DNA of 64,000 nucleotides from Solicoccozyma terricola (lineage: Eukaryota; Basidiomycota; Tremellomycetes; Filobasidiales; Piskurozymaceae), in the NCBI GenBank assembly GCA_001600875.1, contig BCLD01000011.1, positions 335,497-399,496 on the forward strand, in the 5' to 3' direction. Below are positions 47,891 through 64,000 of the stretch, in pieces (positions within the stretch are counted from its first letter, which is position 1; every line of letters begins with the position of its first letter). A model generated the notes under the pieces. It was not told the origin of the DNA and did not search any database. It worked only from the letters and a program-made list of their open reading frames with translations. The translations under genes and the position numbers were made by a program.

Positions 47891-48397
47891 TTATTGGATG
47901 GGATGAGTTGTTATTTGACCATGTATATGATTGCCTTGGTTCCTTGTGGCGGAACTGATGAGTCCCGCATGACCCCCCCCCTGGCCTGTCCGTTGAACCT
48001 GGCATGACCCCCATCCCCTCCATTCGCCACCCAACCCGCCCTCCACCCCTGAGCCCCGCATGCGCGTCTGAACCCCTTTGCCACGATTTAGCACAACCCA
48101 TCTATCGATACAACTCAAAACATTCACCACCTCCTCCCCACCTCATCATCATCGTCGAAGGAGAACGCGCGTTTGGTGGTACATAAGATCGAACAGTACC
48201 TATCGATCAAAGGAGATTGATCAGGCTTTCGATCGATAAACCGGTTCTCTCCGTCTTACCTTGGATCGAACTCGAAAAAACCAAGGAAGGGAAGGAAAAA
48301 GCAAAGAGAAAAAAAAGGAAAAACTCCCCCTTCGTTGCGATCGATCATCGTTTGATTTGAATAAAGAAAAGAGTGAAATCGTTTCGACGGGATCATC
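47891..48397. other. Spacer between NAXE and PRP8
   Basis: About 507 bases, tandem orientation. C-rich at 47970-48060 and purine-rich (AAGGAAGG, AAAGAGAAAAAAAAGG) at 48270-48330 before PRP8, presumably its promoter and leader. No gene recognised. Confidence 0.5.
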
Positions 48398-57618
<9,221 letters not shown>

Positions 57619-57891
57619 GATTAGAATTAAGACGGGATGGGTATGCGTGTGCGTCTGCATTGTGCTTGAGGTTTGTTTTGTCGTGGTGTGCTCCGTAGGA
57701 GTAGCAGTCACTTGTATCATAATAGTCTCCAACGAGTCGTCGTTATCCAATGTGTATGTCATCTCTGGGCCGGGGTGCCGGGGTGCAGGGAGTGGCGGAT
57801 GCGTGTGTTCCGCGGTGTGCAACTGGTTGATCGACGATCTTCAACTCCGATGCAATCTATTGTGCAGTTGATATCATCGACAGTATCAACC

Positions 57892-59397
57892 ATGGAGGCC
57901 TTCGCAGCAGCATACAACGCGGGCCAGCGGACTATCGCAGTGGATCTAGATGATGTTCTCAGGTGAGAATTTCAAGTCAACTCCAGTCGTTATGCGTTCT
58001 GGTGCTGAAATTATTCGACGAACAGTCAAACGAACGTGATGGTTTGTCAGAGTGTGTGCAACCGGTCCCCCATTCTCAACATATTGAACCGCAAGCTGAT
58101 GATACGGTCTGATGTTGCATATCACGCCTTCATACAGTGCATAATGAGATTTACGGTGGAGATATGGTCATGAATGATTTTCAACATTACCTGTATTGGC
58201 AGAACCGAGGATGGGGGAATCCGGAGGGTGAGAGGTTTCGAATTCGTCAAGCTATCAACATAGCATGTCACTGATGTGGGAATGTATGGGAAACGAACAG
58301 AAACGGTCGCTAAAGTCGTGGTGAGGTCCATCCCTATGTCCGCGCGCAACATCTCGCTCACACTCTATTTACCAACAGCATCTTTACGCTTCGGGTTTAA
58401 TGGAACGAACACCGCCAATCCCAAATACAATACCTCACCTCCTCAAACTGAAAGAACTCGGATTCAAGTGAGTCCGCATTCCACGCAAAGTCGTCCTATC
58501 CAACCCCGAAACTCGAGGAGATGTCTGATAGCGGAGTTTTAACCAATTGGTGATCATCGAAAAGTCTGGTACTAGTGACTGCAAGATCGGAATCTCAAAG
58601 GGAGGGAACTGAGATATGGCTGAATCGACATTATCCAGGAAGTGAGTGGTAGTTCGTCTACAAAAAAATCCTCGTTCCCCAGCTGGGGTGGAAGTAAATA
58701 TTGAAAATCCTGCACATTTTTTCAACTGCTTTGCTCGGTCAGTGTTCAAAGAAATGCATTTCACAGGAGCGTTTACAAGTTTGGAAAAGAATTCCAAAAA
58801 TGACGATGAGACGGAGGGATTGAAGACTGTAGTGACGAGAAAGAAGAGGAGTAAAGCTGATGTGAGTTGGGGGATGCTACGTGGAGGGTGTTTTTTGAGG
58901 TCGTTTCAAGGGGATAGAGTTACTGATCACGTCGAATGTCATCATGTCGTTGTAAAAAAACAAAACCCCAAACAAAAAATGCAATCCATTTCCCGCATCC
59001 CAACAACTGGATGTAATCCACATCGTCATATCCACAACCTTCCCACCGCCAGGTCGCTCACTCAATTTCCGCCATATTACTAATCGACGACTCCATTGAA
59101 AACGCACTCGATTGTTGCACCGCCCACCCCCCAGTCCCCGTCCTTTTATTCGGCGCCTACCCGTGGAATCGACACGTTTCGACTCAATCTACACCTGAAG
59201 ATATGTTAGCTCATTCCGAAAGAGTAGCTAGGGGTATTGATTCGGAGGATGCGGAAGAGTTAGGGGTGAAGTTGGAGTTGGAGAGGGAGAGTGGGTGGAC
59301 GGGAGAGAGTGAGGGGATGAGGTTACCTGAGGGGGTTAAGAGGGTTACGGGGTGGGAGGAGGTAGTGGAGTTTGTGGAAGGGGTGATGGCGGCATAG
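57892..59397 (+). CDS. HAD-superfamily hydrolase (nucleotidase-like)
   Basis: Haloacid-dehalogenase-fold phosphohydrolase; the layout recalls 5'-nucleotidase-type HAD proteins, substrate unknown. Start MEAFAAAYNAGQRTIAVDLD then DVL: motif I DLDDVL, split by an intron. The cap region (VHNEIYGGDMVMNDFQHYLY, WQNRGWGNPE) and HLYASGLMERTPPIPNTIPH follow. Motif II is LVLVTARSESQREGTEIWLN, the motif III lysine probably lies in SLEKNSKNDDETEGLKTVV or after it, and motif IV is LLIDDSIENALDC, then VPVLLFGAYPWNRHVSTQST. The C-terminus is Glu/Gly-rich and ends VTGWEEVVEFVEGVMAA at TAG 59395-59397. About seven introns. It follows PRP8 in the same direction after 273 bases. Confidence 0.82.
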
Positions 59398-60538
59398 TGG
59401 AAGAGAGAAGGGGGGGGGGGGGGGGTCCGTTTAAATGTCGGTTTGAATGTCGTAGAGATTGAGAAATCAAGTCAAAGAGTAGAAAGTATCGAAGTGGATC
59501 TCATGGAAGTTTATAGTAATGCGTTGGTTTAAATTCCCCCCCCCGCATTCAATGTTTACAATCGAAAACCAATGTTATACATTATGGCTTCAAGGAGCAA
59601 AAGGAAAAGCATCTTCATCGAAAATCGGGTGATATTTCGCCACTTGATATCGGACACTCTTATCACCTAGTCTAATTAACTTGACATGATCCCGATCGAA
59701 CCATTCCTCATTCGAGAGAACCAATCTGCACCAATCTGCACCTATCTCTCCAAACGCCCCACCTATCTCATGTATCGTTCATACCAACCTAGAAAAAGAA
59801 AAAGAAAACCTTCCCATTCGCTGAAAAACAGAGAACGTAAGAACCCCCCCCCCCCCCCCCCCCCCCCCAAAAACGGCTATCCCTGAACATTCTTACAAAT
59901 AACTTCCCCCATACCCAAAATTTGGTATCATTCCCTCCCCGGATTCCATGACGACGTAAGCTTTTGATGCACGTTTTAACCATCTAGTTTTTTTAACGGA
60001 AACTACGTAACGACATTTTGGGGGAAGACCTTTTTGGGTTGTCATGTGCAGGGTTTGTATCCAGAAAAAAAGGGATAATATCGAAGGACGAAGGATGAAA
60101 CATTATTTGGGTGGCGAATGCGGGAAATGGTAGAGGTAGGGGTTGGATGGGTTCCGGTTGGGTGTCCTTTACGTGTAGGAGGGGATAGGAGGGAGACAGG
60201 AGAGACAGGAGAGATAAGTTGCTTCAGGTGTACAACGCACAAAACGATACATGTATCTCCAAACAAAGGAAGTAGAAATGAAGGGGGGGAGATGTTTGCT
60301 CGGTATATACTTTGAATATAAAAGGATATCTGAAAAGAGATCGCAATCATAGCGAAACCAACACTTCGAAGTCGAATACCCCAACTCTTTACAACCCGTT
60401 CTTTATTCCACTTTTTGCATCATCATTCATTCACCCCCCCTCTAAATCCCCCAGTTAACAGCTCCCCTTTCCCCCTCATCAAATCGAATCCCGACGTGGC
60501 TAGGAGTCTTTGGAACATTTGTGTGTGTGTCGTTTTAT
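59398..60538. other. Spacer rich in homopolymers
   Basis: About 1.1 kb downstream of the HAD gene. It holds G-runs (59411-59425), C-runs (59536-59544, about 59847-59869) and otherwise AT-rich sequence. No gene recognised. Confidence 0.5.
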
Positions 60539-60817
60539 ATGTCGTCATCTTTAAATAACAAATCAATTGAAGAAGAGATAGATTCGACCTTTTCAAAGAT
60601 GGAATGTCAATCAAACCACCCAAATGACACATCCTCATCCTCATCCTCATCCACATCCTCGTCCTCCAAAAATAATGCAAGGAATCATCTCCCAAGTCTA
60701 TTATCTGCTATTATGCGAAGATGCTATGAATCGTTTATGGAAGTTGGACAAGGGAAAAATGTGATTTCGATAGGGGATACAGAAGAGAGAGAGAGGGGGG
60801 GGGGGGGATTACATTGA
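60539..60817 (+). CDS. Possible small Ser-rich protein
   Basis: Open frame of 92 codons from ATG 60539 to TGA 60815-60817. It reads MSSSLNNKSIEEEIDSTFSK, a Ser tract made of TCC/TCA repeats, then LPSLLSAIMRRCYESFMEVG, which looks like an amphipathic helix, and a Glu/Arg/Gly end in a G-run that may carry an indel. No introns, no family recognised. Kept because both flanks of the Ser tract look protein-like; it could equally be chance. Confidence 0.3.
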   Translation: MSSSLNNKSIEEEIDSTFSKMECQSNHPNDTSSSSSSSTSSSSKNNARNHLPSLLSAIMRRCYESFMEVGQGKNVISIGDTEERERGGGGLH

Positions 60818-61173
60818 TAGGGAGATAGGGATGACTAGTGGATATACAAATGATAAATGACCAGTCTGCGTGTGTTGTGTGTCGAGTCCCAGTGGCCGCC
60901 ACTCTCTTCGCCACTCCCTCCCCTCCCCTTCCTGTCTCACGATGGTCCCCCTCCCTCCCCGCCACTCAATCCCGCATGCCCCCTCCTCTCCCCTCCCTCC
61001 CTTCCCCTCCGATTACATAATCTTCCTTCCGTCCCAGGCGCGGCTCAACCCATTCCTGATCGATGGCGAATCGTCCTAGGACAGTTCAACGGAGCAATCG
61101 ACCATCGCATCGCATCGCATACACCCCCTCCACCCCCACCCCGTACACATACACACACACGGATACAGATACA
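60818..61173. other. Presumed prohibitin promoter region
   Basis: About 355 bases before the PHB1 start. It is C/T-rich (60895-61030) with CACCCC and ACACAC repeats immediately upstream of the ATG. No gene recognised. Confidence 0.5.
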
Positions 61174-64000
61174 ATGAGCGCATTGGGGAGTACTATTGGG
61201 AGATTGGCAGGTACGTTTTGAAATGGATCAGGTTCTGTGGTTCATTCATCCGGAAGGGGATTTGTATTGCCGAAATGCTGACGATCGAGAGTTTTGATCA
61301 TTCTTTTCATTTACCCCTTCTTATCCTTTTCTTTTTTCAAACACCTTGTGCCCGACGCTGGGAATTCGGGGAATACTTTTTGCTATTGTTTGGATTTCCG
61401 GGTTGGATCTTGCGTTTCTGTCTTTTTTTTTTCTTTGGTGGGATTTAAATGGATGGATCTTTCGGTTTTTTCTCTTCTTCTCTTTCGTTTTTGGGAACCG
61501 GTTCATCAACGGGGATCCAACCCTTCAACCTCTAACCGTTCAACGTGCGGCGTCCGACTTCCAACCTTCGACCTTATCTCCAACCTCTGATATCCCACTC
61601 CATCCGCAATTACTCAATCCACATAATTCTCCACACCCGCCTTCCACCAATCCACCAATCCACCAATCCACCAATCCACCAATGCTCTCCCTCCCCCCCT
61701 CCCCTCTCCCACTCCCTACCTCCCCTCTCCCACCCCGCCCACCCCGCCCACCCCACCTCCCACCCACCCACCAACAGTCCCACTCGCTATCGGCGCAGCT
61801 ACAATCCAAGCATCAATATACGATGTTCCAGGTGGTTATCGAGCTGTAATGTTTGATAGGTTTTCAGGTGTTAGGAATGAAGTAAGTGATTTTTTTTTAG
61901 GTTCTCCTCGGGGGAGGGAAAGGGGGGAGGAGGAAGAGGGGGGGGGGGGTGACGGTGGACGGTGGAGAAGTCGTGTTGTCGTGTTGGGTGGTTTTTTTTG
62001 GATGGGTGGTTGGGGTGTGAAGGATTTTTCTTTTTTCAAGGAAGTTGGGAGAGGGGGAATGTCTTTTTTTTTTTTTGCCGTCGGAGTGCATTGTGGGATT
62101 TTTCTTTATAAGGGTTGGAATGGAATTATTTCGTTTAGGTGCACACACAGAGAGAGAGAGAGATTTTCTCTCTGTGTGTGTGCTCTGTGCTCTGTGCTAA
62201 GTGCTCTGTGCTCTGTGCTATGTGCTATGTGCGCTCTTGACGAGTGAGAGTGAATGGCTGGGCTGGCATTTTCGCTCTTTTGATTGCTTGCGAATTGCGG
62301 GGAGGCTTTCCTTTTTTTTTTTTTTTTTTTTCGGCGGAAAATATCGAGGTTGGGGCTCTGTTAGGATTATGTTTTTTTGGAAGGGAAGGTTTGTCTTGTG
62401 ATTATGGGTAGATGGAAGGGAAATACGAATGGGATGGTGGTTGCGATGATCTTTTCGTGAAGATACCCCGGGGGGGGGGGGGAGATCAAAATCCGAATTT
62501 CAATGCGAATGCGATGATACGGGAATCCTCCCCATCATTCGGATTCGAATACAGGTGGGATTTAAACCTACTTTTCTGATTTGGAGAAAGGAAGTGGGGG
62601 GATATTGTGAAGGGGGTGATGTGGAGGCTGTTGGGATCATCATTTGAAGTTCAGGAACAAATCATCCTTCGATTCGTCGGGTGATGTGATGATTTCGTTG
62701 ATGTCTGAGCGACCTCCGGGACGAGGGGTTGTTATGTCTCGGTGTCCCTGAGATACTCCTACACTAGTTGGAATCCCCATATAACACTAGAACCCCGTCT
62801 TTTTCGTCGTCCGTCTTCCGTCTTCCTAACCCTTTCTTTTCAATGACACGTCGAGACTTGAAAAATAGGTCTTCGCTTTTCTGACAAAACACCTTTCGTT
62901 GGGTTTTGCATTTTATTCTCTTCCTTCTAGGCATCTGGAGAAGGAACTCATTTCTTGATTCCTTGGCTTCAACGTGCGATTCTATATGACGTTAGGATAA
63001 AACCAAGGGTGAGTGGGAGGGAATCAACACATTTCCCCTCTGTTGATGGGGGGGTAATTAACACTCCCCGTCTTTTCTTCTCGCGGATATGATTCGATTC
63101 AATACCTACTCAGAACATCTCAACGACAACTGGATCGAAAGATATGCAAATGGTTTCTTTGACACTTCGTGTGATGTCTAGACCGGATACCAACCACCTA
63201 AGCAAGATCTACCAAAATCTAGGTCTCGAGTACGTCCCTCTCTCCCTTTCCTTTCTTCCCGCTCCATCCACGTTCTCTAAAACCCTCCCCTTACCAAAAA
63301 AAAAAAAACAGCTACGATGAACGTGTTCTACCATCTATCGGAAACGAAGTGTTGAAAGCGACGGTAGCTCAATTCGACGCTGCGGAGTTGATCACTCAGA
63401 GAGAAGTGGTTAGTGCGAGGATTAGACAGGATTTGTTGAATCGGGCAAAGGAATTCAATATCTTGTTGGAGGATGTATCGATTGTGAGTTTGTTTTTTTG
63501 GGTGGTGCGTGGTGCGTGCGTGGTGCGGCGTGAGCTGATGTGGTGCGGTTGTTTTGATGATTGGTGATTTTGTTAGACGCACATGACGTGAGTCTGGCTA
63601 CCTGGGCATAAACCACATACAACTAAGAAGATGATGCTGATTCGATTAACTTCCCTCCCTTTGAAACATCCAGCTTCGGTAAAGAATTCACTACCGCCGT
63701 CGAACAGAAGCAAATCGCTCAACAAGATGCAGAGCGTGCAAAGTTCGTCGTTGAGAAGGTATGTGTTATATGACTTTTTTTTTCCCCCGCTCTCCCCTCT
63801 CTCCTCTTTGACTCCCACCAACATCACACTAACAACTCCCACTCCCCAACTAGGCCGAACAAGAACGTCAAGCCGCAGTCATCCGAGCAGAAGGAGAAGC
63901 CGAAGCAGCGGCTACAATCTCTAAAGCACTCGATAAAGCAGGAGAGGCGTTTGTGGCGTTTAGGAAGATTGAAGCTTCCAAGGAAATCGGTGAGTTCTAA
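61174..64000 (+). CDS. PHB1: Prohibitin-1 (5' part)
   Basis: Subunit of the mitochondrial inner-membrane prohibitin ring, which stabilises membrane proteins and binds m-AAA protease. Exon 1 (61174-61210) reads [12 protein letters not shown]; exon 2 (61778-61881) gives [20 protein letters not shown], with the N-terminal membrane anchor, and [12 protein letters not shown]; exon 3 begins at 62931 ([20 protein letters not shown]). Then [120 protein letters not shown] and [10 protein letters not shown], where the window ends. [16 protein letters not shown] and [16 protein letters not shown] are prohibitin-1 hallmarks. Introns 1 (567 bases) and 2 (1,049 bases) are far longer than the 40-80 bases usual here. 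The last residues lie outside the window. Confidence 0.95.
61640..61683. repeat. Tandem CCACCAAT octamer in PHB1 intron 1
   Basis: About five head-to-tail copies of CCACCAAT in the first intron, contributing to its length. Each copy carries a CCAAT core on the plus strand, though no function can be inferred. Confidence 0.85.
62150..62235. repeat. GA and TGCTCTG repeats in PHB1 intron 2
   Basis: An AGAGAG run, TCTCTCTGTGTGTGTG and then irregular tandem copies of TGCTCTG/TGTGCTA. Simple-sequence expansion inside the 1,049-base intron. Confidence 0.8.

Noticed and set aside
62686..62751. Box C/D snoRNA-like GTGATGA ... CTGA in PHB1 intron 2
   Set aside because: No terminal stem flanks the boxes and no target match was recognised; kept only as a hint in the intron finding.

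Overview
The window is nuclear DNA from an intron-dense fungus. I read it as a basidiomycete, most likely a tremellomycete (Cryptococcus/Kwoniella-like). The grounds are short introns (mostly 40-80 bases) with GT..AG ends, several microexons, C-rich tracts before 3' splice sites, and well-conserved eukaryotic housekeeping proteins. No bacterial operon, phage, CRISPR array or intact transposon was seen. The sequence is a draft assembly: there is a 575-base N gap at 24195-24769, one N at 17456, and many long homopolymers. Taxonomy is inferred only from gene structure and protein resemblance.

Layout, left: the 3' part of cytoplasmic isoleucyl-tRNA synthetase (+, to 3246). It converges on a minus-strand run: the DEAD-box helicase DBP4 (3343-6264), an ISWI chromatin-remodelling ATPase (6523-11475), a DUF4188-like membrane protein (11746-12767), a coiled-coil protein with a Gly/Thr-rich N-terminus (13371-16408), a four-helix membrane protein (16867-17924) and a class V aminotransferase with a large disordered N-terminal extension (18584-22492). 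A low-complexity region with the gap follows.

Middle: an ABCG half-transporter with its 5' end unresolved (25597-28789, +), a GBD/FH3 protein without a formin FH2 domain (29266-32125, +), a secreted phospholipase B (32279-34586, -), a RING + RRM protein (34932-38077, -), a V-ATPase assembly factor Pkr1 homologue (39686-40515, +), an 11-residue-repeat protein (40999-41700, -), a 62-residue single-helix membrane protein with an 8-base first exon (41784-42114, -), and a HEI10/CCNB1IP1-type meiotic RING protein (42422-44422, +) whose RING has to be assembled from four tiny exons.

Right: a divergent pair of nucleotide-metabolite enzymes, ADP-ribose pyrophosphatase (44857-46085, -) and NAD(P)HX epimerase (46274-47890, +), both with presequence-like extensions before a second Met. 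Then come PRP8 (48398-57618, +), free of any intein and containing a 5-base microexon, a HAD-family hydrolase (57892-59397, +), a possible small protein (60539-60817, +), and prohibitin-1 (61174 to the right edge, +) with unusually long early introns.

The genes do not form one pathway. Functional links exist only locally: the NAXE/NUDIX pair, the splicing and translation machinery (ILS1, DBP4, PRP8), and the small-protein cluster at 39.7-44.4 kb. I found no clearly new multi-gene system. The most interesting items are the 11-residue-repeat protein, the micro-exon gene models, the RING-RRM and GBD/FH3 architectures, and the paired NAD-metabolite genes.
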